Shown here piece by piece: positions 34,101 to 46,067 of a DNA stretch of 64,000 nucleotides (position 1 is the first letter of the stretch; each line of letters starts with the position of its first letter). The notes below the pieces were generated by a model. That model ran no database searches. It saw only the letters and a list, made by a program, of their open reading frames with translations, and had not been told where the DNA came from. Made by a program: the position numbers and the translations under genes. Source of the DNA: Porphyra umbilicalis (Eukaryota; Rhodophyta; Bangiophyceae; Bangiales; Bangiaceae); NCBI GenBank assembly GCA_002049455.2, contig KV918769.1:496001-560000 (forward strand). The letters are read 5' to 3'.

Positions 34101-37100
34101 GTCCACGACGCGACCAGCGGGTGTGGTGGGTGCAAACCAATGTCGAGGGTCCTCACAACATTTCTGCATCCCAACCGGGCCGCGTGCACTGGCCATTCGT
34201 GCGCGTACTTGGGTGGTGATAGAAGTATGTGTCCATTGAAGTCCACACACCGGGTAGTGCGTGCGTCCACGACGCGACCAGCGGGTGTGGTGGGTGCAAA
34301 GCAAGATCGGGGGTCCTCCCAACACTTCTGCATTCCGACCGGGTCGCGTGCACTGGCCATTCGTGCGCGTACTTGGGTGGCCATAGAAGTATGTGGCCAT
34401 AGAAGTCCACACACCGGGTAGTGCGTGCGTCCACGACGCGACCAGCGGGTGTGGTGGGTGCAAACCAATGGCGGACGTCCCCTTAAGGTTTCTGCATCCC
34501 AATCAGGACGCGTGAACTGCCATTTGTGCGCGTACTTGGGTGGCCATAGAAGTATGCGGCCATAGAAGTCCACACACCGGGTAGTGCGTGCGTCCACGAC
34601 GCGACCAGCGGGTGTGGTGGGTGAAAACCAAAGCTGGGGGTCCCCCAACCATTCTTGCAACCTAACCAGGCCGCGTGAGCTGGCCATTCGTGCCCGTTCT
34701 TTGGTGGCCATTGAAGTATGTGGCCAGCGAATTCCACACACCGGGCAGTGCGTGCGTCCACGACGCGACCAGCGGGTGCGGTGGGTGCAAATCAAGGCTC
34801 GGGGACCTTCAACCATTGTTGCAACCAAACCAGGCCGCGTGTGATGGCCATTCGTGCGCGTTCTTGGGTGGCCATAGCAGTGTGTGGCCATAGAAGGCCA
34901 CACACCGGGTAGTGCGTGCGTCCACGACGCGACCAGCGGGTGTGATGGGTGCAAACCAATGCCTAGGGTCCTCACAACATTTCTGCATCCCATCCGGGCC
35001 GCGTGCACTGGCCATTCGTGCGCGTACTTGGGTGGCCATAGAAGTATGTGGCCATACAAGTCCACACACCGGGTAGTGCGTGCGTCCACGACGCGACCAG
35101 CGGGTGTTGTGGGTGCAAACCAATTTCGAGGGTCCCTCAACCATTCTTGCAAACCAACCAGGCCGCGTGCACTGGCCATTCGTGCGCGTTCTTGGGTGGC
35201 CTTAGCAGTATGTGGATATACAAGTCCACACACCGGGTAGTGCGTGCGTCCACGACGCGACAAGCGGGTGTTGTTGGTGCAAACAAATGTCGGGGGTCCT
35301 CCCAACGTTTCTGCATCCCAACCGCGACCCGCGCACTGGCCATTTGTGCGCGTACTTGGGTGGCAAGAGCAGTGTGTGGCCATAGAAGTCCACACACCGG
35401 GTAGTGCGTGCGTCCACGACGCGACCAGCGGGTGTGGTGGGTGCAAACCAATGTCGGGGGTCCCCCCAACGCTTCTGCATCCCAACCGGGACGCGAGCAC
35501 TGGCCATTCGTGCGCTTTCTTAAGTGGCCATGGCAGTGTTTGGCTATAGAGTACACACACCGGGTAGTGCGTGCGCCAACGACGCGACCAGCGGGTGTGG
35601 TGTGTGAAAACCAATATCGGGGGTCCCCCCTAACGTTTCGGCATCTGAACCGGGCCGCGTGCAATGGCCATTCGTGCGCGTACTTCGGTGGCCATAGAAG
35701 TATGTGGCCATAGAAAACCACACACCGGGTAGTGCCTGCGTCCACGACGCGACCAGCGCGTGTGGTGGGAGAGAACACAAGCTGGAAATCTCTCAACCAT
35801 TGTTTCAACCCAACCAGGCCGCGTGCACTGGCCATTCCTGCGCGTACTTGGGTGGCCATAGAAGTATGTGGCCATACAAGTCCACACACCGGGTAGTGCG
35901 TGCGTCCACGACGCGATCTGCGGGTGCGGTGGGTGCAAACCAATGTCGAAGGTCCCCCCAACATTTCTGCATCCCAACCGGGCCGCGTGCACGGACCATT
36001 CGTGCGCGTACTTGGGTAGCCATAGAAGTATGTGTCCATTGAAGTCCACACACCGGGTAGTGCGTGCGTCCACGACGCGACCAGCGGGTGTGGTGGGTGC
36101 AAACCCATGTCGGGGTTCCCCTTAACATTTCTGCATCCCAACCGGGCCGCGTGCACTGGCCATTTGTGCGCGTACTTGGGTGGCCATACAAGCATGTGGC
36201 CATAGAAATCCACACACCGGGTAGTGCGTGCGTCCACGACGCGGCCAGAGGGTGGTGTGGGTGCACACCCATGTCGGGGGTCCCCCCAGCGTTTCTGCAT
36301 CCAAACCGGGCCGCCCGCTTTGGCCATTTGTGCGCGTACTTGGGTGGCCACAGAAGTATGTGGCCATAGAAGTCCACACACCGGGTAGTGTCTGCGTCCA
36401 CGACGCGACCAGCGGGTGTGGTGGGTGCAAACCCATGTCGGGGGTCCCCCCAGCGTTTCTGCATCCCAACCGGGCCGCGTGCACTGGCCATTTGTGCTCG
36501 TACTTGGGTGGCCATAGAAGTATGTGGCCATAGAAATCCACACACCGGGTAGTGCGTGCGTCCACGACGCGACCAGCGAGTGTGGTGGGAGCAAACCAAT
36601 GTCGCAGGTCGCCCCATTGTTTCTGCATTTTTATCAGGACGCGTGCACTGGCCATTCGTGCGCGTACTTGGGTGGTTATAGCAGTATGTGGCCATAGAAG
36701 TCCACACACCGGGTAGTGCGTGCGTCCACGACGCGACCAGCGGGTGTGGTGGGAGCAAACCAGTGTGGGGTGTCGCCGGAACATGTTTGCATCCTAACCG
36801 GGCCGCGTGCACTGGCCGTTCGTGCGCGTTCTCGGGTGGCCATAGAAGAAAGTGGCCATAGAAGTCCACACACCGGGTAGTGCGTGCGTCCACGACGCGA
36901 CCAGCGGGTGTGATGAGTGCAAAGCAATGTCGGGGGTCCCCCCTTACGTTTCTGCAACCCAATCAGGACGTGTGCACGGGCCATTTGTGCGCGTACTTGG
37001 GTGGCCATAGAAGTATGTGGCCATAGAAATCCATACACCGGGTAGTGCGTGTGTCCACGACGCGACCAGCGGGTGTGGTGGGGGCAAAGCAATGTCGGGG

Positions 37101-39622
37101 GTCCCCCCTAACGTTTCTGCATCCCAACCGGGCCGCGTGCACTGACCATTCGTGCGCGTACTTGGGTGGTGATAGAAGTATGTGTCCATTGAAGTCCACA
37201 CACCGGGTAGTGCGTGCGTCCACGACGCGACCAGCGGGTGTGGTGGGTGCAAACTCATGTCGGGGGTCCTCACAACATTTCTGCATCCCAACCGGGCCAC
37301 GTGCACTGGCCATTTGTGCGCGTTCTTGGGTGGCCATAGAAGTAGTTGGCCATCGACGTCCACACACCGGGTAGTGCGTGCGTCCACGACGCGACCAGCG
37401 GGTGTGGTGAGTGCAAACCAATGTCGGGGGTCCCCCCTAACGTTTCTGCAACCCAATCAGGACGTGTGCACGGGCCAGTCGTGCGCGTAGTTGGGTGGCC
37501 ATAGAAGTATGTGGCCATAGAAATCCATACACCGGGTAGTGCGTGTGTCCGCGACGCGACCAGCGGGTGTGGTGGGTGCAAAGCAATGTCGGGGGTCCCC
37601 CCTAACGTTTCTGCATCCCAACCGGGCCGCGTGCACTGACAAATCGTGCGCGTACTTGGGTTGCCATAGAAGTATGTGGCCAAAGAAGTCCACACACCGG
37701 GTAGTGCGTGCGTCCACGACGCGACCAGCGGGTGTGGTGGGTGCAAACCAACGTCGGGGGTCCTCACAACATTTCTGCATCCCAACCGGGACGCGTGCAC
37801 TGGCCATTTGTGCGCGTACTTGGGTGGCCATAGAAGTAGTTGGCCATCGACGTCCACACACCGGGTAGTGCGTGCGTCCACGACGCGACCAGCGGGTGTG
37901 GTGGATGCAAACCAATGTCGGGGGTCCTCACAACATTTCTGCATCCCAACCGGGCCGCGTGCACTGGCCATTTCGTGCGCGTACTTGGGTGGCCATAGAA
38001 GTATGTGGCCATAGAAGGCCACACACCTGGTGGTGCGTGCGTCCACGACGCGACCAGCGGGTGTGGTGGAGGCAAACCAATGTCGGGGATTCTCCCAACA
38101 TTTCTGCATTCCAACTGGGCCGCGTGCACAGACCATTCGTGCGCGTACTTGGGTGGCCATGGCAGTGTGTGGCCATAGAACTCCACACACCGGGTAGTGC
38201 GTGCGTCCACGATGCGACCAGCGGGTGTGGTGGGTGAAACCAATGTCGGGGGTCCTCTCAACATTTCTGCATCCCAAGTGGGCCGCGTGCACAGACCATT
38301 CGTGCGCGTACTTGGATGGCCATAGCAGTATGTGGCCATGGAAGTCCACAAACCGGGTAGTGCGTGCGTCCACGACGCGACCGGCGGGTGTGGTGGGCGA
38401 AAACAAAAGCTAGGGGTCCCTCAACCATTTCTGCAACCCAACCAGGCCCTGTGCACTGGCCATTCGTGCGCATTCTTGGTTGGCCGTAGAAGTATGTGGC
38501 CATAGCAGTCGACACACCGGGTAGGGCGTGCGTCCACGACGCGACCAGCGGGTGTTGTGGGTGAGAACCAAAGCTGGGGGTCCCCCCAACATTTTTACAT
38601 CCCAACCAGGCCGCGTGCACTGGCCATTCGTGCGCGTACTTGGGTGGCCATAGAAGTATGTGGCCATTGAAGGCCACGCACCGGGTAGTGCGTGCGTCCA
38701 CGACGCCACCAGCGGGTGTGGTGGGTGCAAACCAATGTCGGTGGTCCTCCCAACATTTCTGCATCCCAACTGGGCCGCGTGCAAAGACCTTTCGTGCTCG
38801 CACTTGGGTGGCCATAGCAGTATGTGGCCATAGAAGTCCACACACCGGGTAGTGCGTGCGTCCACGACGCGACCAGGGGTTGTTGTGAGTGAAACCCAAA
38901 GCTGAAGGTCCCGCAACCATTTTTGCAACCCAACAAGGCCCTGTGCACTGGCCATTCGTGCGCGTTCTTGGTTGGCCATAGCAGTATGTGGCCATAGAAG
39001 TCCACACACCGGGTAGTGCGTGCGTCCACGACGCGACCAGCGGGTGTGGTGGGTGCAAACCAATGTCGGGGGTCCCCCTAGCGCTTCTGCATCCCAACAG
39101 GGACGCGTGCACTGGCCATTCGTGCGCGTACTTGGGTGGCCATAGCAATATGCGGCAATAGAAGTCCACACACCGGGTAGTGCGTGCGTCCACGACGCGA
39201 CCAGCGGGTGTGGTGGGTGCAAACCATGATCGGGGGTCCTCCCAACACTTCTGCATCCCAACCGGACCGCGTGCTTTGGCCATTCGTGCGCGTTCTTGGG
39301 TGGCCATAGCAGTATGTGGCCATAGAAGTCCACACACCGGGTAGTTTGTGCGTCTGCGATGCGACCAGCGGGTGTAGTGGGTGCAAACCAATGTCGGGTG
39401 TCGCCGGAGCATGTTTGCATCCTAACCGGGCCGCGTGCACTGGCCGTTCGTGCTCGTACTTGTGTGGCCATAGAAGTATGTGGCCATAGAAGTCCACACG
39501 CCGGGTAGTGCGTGCGTCCACGACGCGACCAGCGGGTGTGGTGGGTGCAAAAAATTGCCAGGGGTCCCTCTATCATTTCTGCATCCCAACTGGGCCGCGT
39601 GCACTGGCCATTCGTGCGCGTA
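31137..39622. repeat. 164-bp satellite array, right block (about 52 units)
   Basis: The same satellite resumes in the same orientation with GTAGTGCGTGCG at 31137 and runs to about 39,622, where a unit stops after TGCGCGTAC. Monomers here are on average further from those of the left block, with more private variants such as GGTGATAGAAGTATGTGTCC. This fits separate local amplification. No gene is seen inside. Confidence 0.97.
31627..34578. repeat. Higher-order repeat: two copies of a 9-monomer (1,476-bp) block
   Basis: Sequence from 31627 recurs from 33103 with an exact offset of 1,476 bases (9 x 164), including rare features such as GCGGCAGCTGCGGGTGAAAA and an ACGCGGTGCAGC variant. The two copies differ at only a few positions, making this the youngest large duplication in the right block. 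Confidence 0.9.
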
Positions 39623-39629
39623 CTTTGGT

Positions 39630-39917
39630 ACATGTACGTCAGCGGTTGGCTGCTGTGCTGTCACGAGCCTAAGGACGCGGACTTGGTTCTAGAATGGCAT
39701 AGCCGATAGCGATAGCCTGAGTTGTTGGTAATCCTCTCAGAGGATGCTCTTAGATCATGCTCTCAGAGCATTGCCAACAACTCTCAGAGCATGCTCTCAG
39801 AGCATTGCCAACAACTGAGGCTGTCGCTATCGGCTATTCCATTCTAGAACCAAGTCCGCGCCCTCAGACAGCCACATGTACGTCTGCGGTTGGCTGCTGT
39901 GCTGTCATGAGCCTAAG
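39630..39917. repeat. Fold-back structure flanked by 44-bp direct repeats
   Basis: Two 44-bp direct repeats (39630-39673 and 39874-39917; they begin ACATGTACGTC and differ at two or three positions) flank an inverted repeat. The arms at about 39673-39728 and 39808-39863 match over 56 bp with about four mismatches. They share TTGGTTCTAGAATGG and its complement. The loop of about 80 bp contains CTCTCAGAGCAT-type palindromes in tandem. The structure sits exactly where the 164-bp array ends. It resembles a fold-back or MITE-type element, but 44 bp is far too long for a target duplication. Confidence 0.8.
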
Positions 39918-41566
39918 TACCTGCAGGTTTCCTTACACCCGGCCTTGTCTGGGCCCGATCAAGACGATATTTTCTGCCAGGACTTGATTCACTGCAGCGG
40001 CAGATGACAACTGTGGTGAGCAGCCGTATCAACCATAACGAAGCAGCAGAGAACGCTCGTCGGCAGACGGACAAAGAAACAGGTCAAAATGTGCAGCGCT
40101 TGATGACGACCACGCCTAGAAGGACGTCACTGTAGGACCATTGCCATGCACGAGAGCTCTTGCGGACGTTCCCACCACCTCTGCCCAGAAGAAACTGGCA
40201 GTCAATCTTGCAGACGTGGCGCACACGTTGCAGCCACGTGCTACTATTTGCTGTGGAACGGGTCGTTGATCCATCACATGGGCCAATCAGAGGCCCCCTT
40301 GAGATAGCCTCGGCTATCCTAAAAGCTATTCCGACTCGAAATCGAAATGCGATAGCCGCACAGCTATTCTTGGTCAGCGGAAGCCAGAATCACGTAGGCA
40401 GTTCGATTTCCATGGCCCGAACAAAAAAAGGGCTTCTTCGTCTAAACTGTGGTGTTACGTCGGACTTGAGGTGCTTAATGGGACACGTTGTGTAACGTGG
40501 CTTGAATATGGGGATAGCATCTCATTGTTAACAATGCTCTCAAAAGCATCAATTTGACTACCAAGGCCTCCAGAGAGATTTTCCAGGCACCTGCCAGAAA
40601 AACAACTCGGCTGTATCCAGCTCTGTACTGTCTGAAACATAACGAGCGCGGCGCGTGCGCACAAAAGCAAAGGCATCATCACGAAGCGCATGAGCTGGCG
40701 GTTCTGATCATGTGCTTTCTGTAGCATGAGGAGTTGTATCAGCTACATCCAGTCGCCTGTGGTATGACGCCGCCGTCCCTCTGCCCCAAAAAGAAAGGTC
40801 TCCTCTTCCTATCCGGCAGGTCATGATAGGCTCGTCCGATATCCTGCGCGCCCACAGAAAGAGCCTCACAGGAAAGAAGAAAGACTGGCGATGCCGCCCC
40901 CCTCCCAGAGCCTCGCGAAGATACCCCGTAGCCACAGGGCTGCTTGCCATACCCCCACTGCAGCATCCTCTACACAGCTCGCAGTCTCCCGGTTTCCAGC
41001 AGCTTCTTCTTCTTCAGTCTGTGTTAAACAGTCCCCCGCCATCTTCACCCACTGCTGCGCACGCCGCCCGGCTGGCTGCCCAGGAACGGAAAGATGGCGT
41101 GAAGTCGGTCACGGCGGCTGCCGATCAGGGCAGCCACCCCTTGATAAGGGCGGACATCTGGGTTAGACACGTTTCACTTTATTCTGGCACTACGTAGTAT
41201 TTGATCTCAACGGAAGACGACACAGCCCACTCTTGCGTGGTTGCGAACAATTGTCCCACAGGCACCTCCGTCGCCTGGTATCGTCGCTATCACCATCGCT
41301 TGTCATCTCTTTTCCCCCTTGAGCGGTCGAGCGGCCTCTCCCCCACCACTTCTGCTGTTCTGCATGCACCAGCACGATGCACGACAGCGCAACTGTTCCT
41401 GGCTTCCCCGTGACACCCGCCACCACCCGTCCCCAGCCGAGGTACGTCACTTGAACCCGTTTCAGCACAACTTCAGCACACATACTTTTTGCCGAGGACA
41501 AGTCACCTGCAGTCTACAGGTCACCTAGTATTCGGGACCATCGACGGGACCATAGTATTCTTCCCT
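39918..41566. other. Unique, less GC-rich stretch without a supported gene
   Basis: There is no array or recognisable domain here. Short open frames exist (for example 40160-40495 and 40823-41197 on the plus strand), but nothing in them supports coding. Several GATAGCC / GGCTATC words near 40,310-40,370 echo the arms of the fold-back structure upstream. Confidence 0.5.
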
Positions 41567-42676
41567 ATGTTTTTCGTGCTGACATATATACTTTTTGTCC
41601 CCCCTCTTTGCTGTCTTGGTTACAGTCTTGACACCTCTGTCCGGGTTCAGCTTGTTTTTCGTGGTGATGGGCCTGCCTACGTGGGCCTTGGGTGTGAGGA
41701 GGCCTTCCTACGTCCAGGGACTACGGCGGACGAATGGCGGTCAGCCGTGCGGTGTGGCATTGTCGGCGACACGACGGCGCGGGACTTCGGGCGTCTCACC
41801 AAGGACCGCAAGTGCACCAGAGCGGCGGGGGTAGATACCAATGGCGTGAGCCTTGGATACTGCCATGCCTCTTATAAGACGTTACAACCGCCGCCTCCTT
41901 CTAAAGGTGCAGTGACGTGCACATCTTTACTCCATCCCTATGCACCCACCAACAGGCCAGCTACTGTCACGCCGGGGCCCAAATGCCTGGATCCCCTGTG
42001 GGGACAAGCCAAGGCAAGAAACCAGCGCCGTCTACACTGGAGGCAGCGCCAGAAGGTCTGCCCTACGTGCAAGTGGCGCGCAGAGGCGCAGAGCGCATCG
42101 AATGCGCCAACCGCCGCGCGACCGTCACCAGTACCAGTCGTGGTGGAGGGCGGCTCGCCGCCTGCCCAGCTGCGCCAAGTGCACAAGCAGTCGGCGTCAC
42201 TGCCTGCAGTCCTTACGGCGTCAACCATCGCCGGGATTGCTGTGGACACAGCGACGTCACCCCCTGGCGTCGTTACGGCATCCATCGCTGGTATTGATGA
42301 GGACCCGGCGACGTCACCCCATGCCGTCCTTACGGCGTCATCCATCGCTGGGATTGATGTGGACCCAGCGCTCACCGGCGCGGCCGCGATTATGACCTCC
42401 CACCTGCAGCAGACCAATCCGGTTGAGATATCCGTCAAGTTCTCTAACGGGCGTTTACGGACGTACAAGCGTGTCCGCCAAGCCACAAGTGCAGCAGTGG
42501 GCGAGCGCCAAGCTCGCCGCAGACGCAAATCAGTGGCCTCTCTGGTGTCCAGTCTTGCGACTGTTGACCCACAGGAGATTGGAGCAGTCGATACAGGCAT
42601 CCTCCGGCGCGCCCGCGCCCAAGGCGGCGTCTCCGTGGCGCCTCTGAAGGCGCTGTCCGTTCAGCAGCAGTTATAG
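41567..42676 (+). CDS. Hypothetical protein with a 20-residue triple repeat
   Basis: The frame is open from 41489; the first ATG is at 41567, giving about 369 residues to a TAG at 42674-42676. The first 20 residues are hydrophobic (Phe, Leu, Val) and could be a signal anchor. A CPTC pair lies mid-protein. Residues encoded at about 42,195-42,375 form three imperfect 20-residue repeats of the type AVLTAS-IAGIDVDPATSP. The C-terminal part is basic, with an Arg/Lys run. I do not recognise the family. The same frame is taken up again after a 70-base interval by the next ORF, so the two may be parts of one disrupted gene. Confidence 0.35.
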   Translation: MFFVLTYILFVPPLCCLGYSLDTSVRVQLVFRGDGPAYVGLGCEEAFLRPGTTADEWRSAVRCGIVGDTTARDFGRLTKDRKCTRAAGVDTNGVSLGYCHASYKTLQPPPPSKGAVTCTSLLHPYAPTNRPATVTPGPKCLDPLWGQAKARNQRRLHWRQRQKVCPTCKWRAEAQSASNAPTAARPSPVPVVVEGGSPPAQLRQVHKQSASLPAVLTASTIAGIAVDTATSPPGVVTASIAGIDEDPATSPHAVLTASSIAGIDVDPALTGAAAIMTSHLQQTNPVEISVKFSNGRLRTYKRVRQATSAAVGERQARRRRKSVASLVSSLATVDPQEIGAVDTGILRRARAQGGVSVAPLKALSVQQQL

Positions 42677-42745
42677 TTCAAGATTGCCAACAAAGTAAGT
42701 GGCGTCACGTAGGGACGGTTTCGGGCCTTCACCGGCGACAGCCGG

Positions 42746-44721
42746 TTGGCGTCAAACCAAGCGCTACGAGCGGAGGCGGCCAGGTTTTCGACGGAGGAGC
42801 GAAATCAAGTGGCAACGACCGAAGACGGAGCATTTCTTATCAGCCCCAGGGCCGCAGTTCAAGCACATCTCAACGACTTGGTCTCGCGAGGGGGTTTTGT
42901 TGAGTGCCCCGTGCAGCCTGACCCGGTCATGGGCGGTCGTGGAGTGGGTTGCCAGAGGTCCGCGTGGGGGCCCAGCAGTGGGGATGCGCGCGGGACCGCG
43001 GAGCACGACTGCTCGGTGGGCAGTCGTGGGGCAGGTGGTGGCGATTCCGCGCGGGGGCCCATCAGTGGGGATGCGTGCGGGACCGCGGAGCTCGAGTGCT
43101 CGGTGAGCAGTCGTGGGGCAGGTGGTGGCGAGTCTGCGAGGGGGCCAAACTGTGGGGATGCGCGCGACGACGCCGAGGACGGTTCGGGGGCCCTTGGGGT
43201 GCCTTCGGACGGCGGGATCCGTGGCAGTTCGCCTTTTGGAATGGACAAGGGGGGTAGGACGAGAAGTGTTAAGGTTTTCCTTGGCATTGCAAATCAGAGC
43301 CGGCCTGCTAGCGTCGGGAACTCTGTGGTTCTCGGCGTGTTCCCGTGTCGCACAGACGATTATGCCACCCTGCAGCGCATATGTGCTGTGTGGATGACAG
43401 ATGTCGAGGACCTGCGGTCCAATGGGCTCTCCGTGGCTCGAGAGCTACGCGCTGTGCGGCTGATTTTGACAGGTGACATTGCCTGGATGACAGCATTCTG
43501 TGGGCACGGGGGGTCATCAAGCCCACGCCCGTGACTGATTTGCACAGCGCTGGGGCCGCGGTGGGCTGGCGATGGCCCGCTGTGGTGGCATTGTACAGCT
43601 GCCCGCAGCTTGGTAGCCAATGCCCTGGCTCGCCTCGCACAGTGGAACAGTCGGTGGATGTGTGCCGTGCTTTGGGGACCTGCGTTGAGAACGCGGACCT
43701 ACCGCAGCCGCTGACGCACGACCAGCATCGGTCAATCCAACGCCGACCGCTGATGTTTGTTCCACCGGAGGACATTGCTCCCTCGCCGTTGCACCTTACT
43801 CTGGGGATGACCTCAGACACACTCCGATTGGCGGCTGAGGTGGTGCACGCATCGGCTGGGCCTGCACGGGCGACAGTGTTCTGCACAGAATTGGGCCAAC
43901 TGCTGCTGAACCGGGCAGGGGTGAAGCCTGCTCCATACTTTGGGGGCACGTTCGAGGGTCGCGAGTGCCACCGCATCGGTCGAAAGCTGACCCTGGTGTG
44001 CGAACTGCTGGACGAGTACGCACCGGCCAGGTGGGCGGCACCCTTTTGGCGGGCCTGCGCCGACTGGCAGGCTTTGCTGCCGATTTTGAATCGGTCGGCC
44101 GTCATCGCACCTCACGATATGGACGAGTTTGAGCGCCGAGCGGCCTCGTTTGTTGATGGGCTGGTGACTTCCTTCGATTGGGTGACTGTAACGCCCAAGA
44201 TGCACATTTCAGTGTGCCATGCCACCGCCTTTCTACGGCGTTTTGGCAGTCTTGGGTGTTACAGTGAACAAGCACTGGAGGCCCTACACGGCAGATTCAA
44301 CCAAGAAGCTGCCCTGTACACGGCCGGGACATTTTTGGGAAGCTGCGGCCAATTCTTCAAGTTAGTGGCGATGAGCCGGGCACCTGACAGCGCCCTGTAC
44401 AAGAACGGCCCCACGCGCAAGACGGCTCGCGCCGGGGCGCGGGTGGCCACACGGCCCGACGATGGGCGCCTACGGGCCAACAAGGTCCAGAACGGCGCAC
44501 CGGGAAATTCTACGGCCTGCAAAGAAAAAGAGGCCGACGACGTGGCCAAGTGGTCGTCTAACCTGGCCGCTGGCGCCGCCCGGCGCATTGGGGCCTGAGA
44601 GAATCGAGGCCACCGAGACGCCGTCGCCGAGGCGATTGAGGACGGTCTCCTGCCTGCAGACGATGTCGCCTTGATTATGGGATGTGCGAGTTTGGAATTC
44701 CCCGGGGCAGATAGTGAGTAG
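42746..44721 (+). pseudogene. Broken transposase-like gene in two overlapping frames
   Basis: The first frame is open from 42746 (no ATG there) to a TGA at 43532-43534. It carries two and a half 29-residue repeats ending in SRGAGGG (about 42,955-43,140) and then a globular segment with a LTGDIAWM block. Coding sense continues in the next frame from about 43,531 to a TGA at 44596-44598 and, in that same frame, on to a TAG at 44719-44721. The second part has a PLHLTLGM block and a GGTFEGRECH block. These resemble my recollection of a widespread family of transposon-encoded proteins in eukaryotes, but I cannot name it or point to catalytic residues with confidence. One frameshift and one stop make it a pseudogene as written. 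Confidence 0.4.
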
Positions 44722-45163
44722 TAAAAGGTTATGACGGGCAGCTATGACTGACATCAAATTTGGCCAAGTCACGCGCGCCACGGACCAATGGCTGTGGAGC
44801 TGCAGCGTACCTCCTTCGAGAGCCGGTGTCTCGCTTCAGCCGCCGCTTGTCAAGGGCTTTTCAGAGTACCAGCGAGAAATCGTGGCACAGATGGCGCGCT
44901 GAGCCACTGTTTAAGCGGGTCGGGTGATGAGAGGTCCAAAAATCGCCGTTGGCAGCCACGAGCACGCGACACGGTTAGGAAGCTTTCCGATTCGCAAAAG
45001 ATTTCGTATCCACCAATGAGAGTTGGAGAACAGCTCACGTCCGCTTCTGAGTATCTAAACTAGGGGTGCAGCGTTCGGCCCGGACAGAGGCGATTACAGT
45101 GATCACGATAACATGCGTTCGGAGGGATTTCAAGGGATAATGCATCGGGAAAAAAGAAGAAAA
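44722..45163. other. Spacer before the 345-bp satellite, nothing recognised
   Basis: About 440 bases of unique sequence contain no supported reading frame and no repeat I can see. It ends in a purine-rich run (AAAAAAGAAGAAAA) directly before the first partial satellite unit. Confidence 0.5.
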
Positions 45164-46066
45164 CGGCTGCCCTACACGCGGCAGAGCCGCCATTGACACC
45201 TCTGATGCCCTGGATGTGCGTATGACATTCTGCCGCCAGTGGGGCGTACCATGCATGACGTGCCAGTGCGATAAGGGACAGCACCAACTTGATCCCGCGC
45301 GGCGCACGACGGCTGCAAACGTATCGCTGCATCCCCAAGAGACATTCTAGCGCGATGGCGCGGCGTGCAGAGCCCCGGAGAAGCCACTGGAGCCGCAAAC
45401 AGGTGCAATAGTTTGCGATAGTTTGCGATAGTTGGTAATAATTGGGATGGCAGTGCCCCGAGGCGGGCCACCTTCCCCGCCCGCCTGTGCCATGCGCGAG
45501 CACCCGCGCGGCTGCCATACACGCGGTAGAGCCGCCATTGACACCTCTGACGCCCTGGATGTACGTATGACATTCTGCCGCCGGTGGGGCGTGCCATGCA
45601 TGACGTGCCAGTGCGATAACGGACAGCACCAACTTGCTCCCGCGCGGCGCACGACGGCTGCAAACGTATCGCTGCATCCCCAAGAGACATTCCCGCGCGA
45701 TGGCGCGGCGTGCAGAGCCCCGGGGAAGCCACTGGAGGCGCAAACAGGTGCGATAGTTTGCGATAGTTTGCGATAGTTGGTAATAATTGGGATGGCAGTG
45801 CCCCGAGGCGGGCCACCTTCCCCGCCCGCCTGTGCCATGCGCGAGCACCCGCGCGGCTGCCCTACACGCGGCAGAGCCGCCATTGACACCTCCGATGCCC
45901 TGGATGTACGTATGACATTCTGCCGCCGGTGGGGCGTGCCATGCATGACGTGCCAGTGCGGTAAGGGACAGCACCAACTTGCTCCCGCGCGGCGCACGAC
46001 GGCTGCAAACGTATCGCTGCATCCCCAAGAGACATTCCCGCGCGATGGCGCGGCGTGCAGAGCCCC
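45164..46066. repeat. 345-bp satellite array, left fragment (about 2.6 units)
   Basis: The array begins part-way through a unit at CGGCTGCCCTACACGCGG. It shares the full unit of the right-hand array, including a triple GCGATAGTTT motif and TAATAATTGGGATGGCAGTG. These edge units carry several substitutions. It ends at the ambiguous base, where the gypsy element's missing LTR would be expected. Confidence 0.95.
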
Positions 46067-46067
46067 N
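46067..46067. other. Ambiguous base marking a probable assembly join
   Basis: The only N in the window sits exactly between the 345-bp satellite and gypsy-associated sequence. About 30 bases of satellite and one whole LTR are missing at this spot, so unknown length is probably collapsed here. Confidence 0.85.

Noticed and set aside
40411-40440. Short frame beginning Met-Ala-Arg-Thr-Lys, like histone H3
   Set aside because: Similarity ends after five residues and the frame closes within a dozen codons.
42695-42700. GTAAGT as a splice donor joining the two hypothetical ORFs
   Set aside because: A TAG stop at 42674-42676 lies upstream of it in the same frame, so using it would not join the frames. 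I found no convincing branch point.
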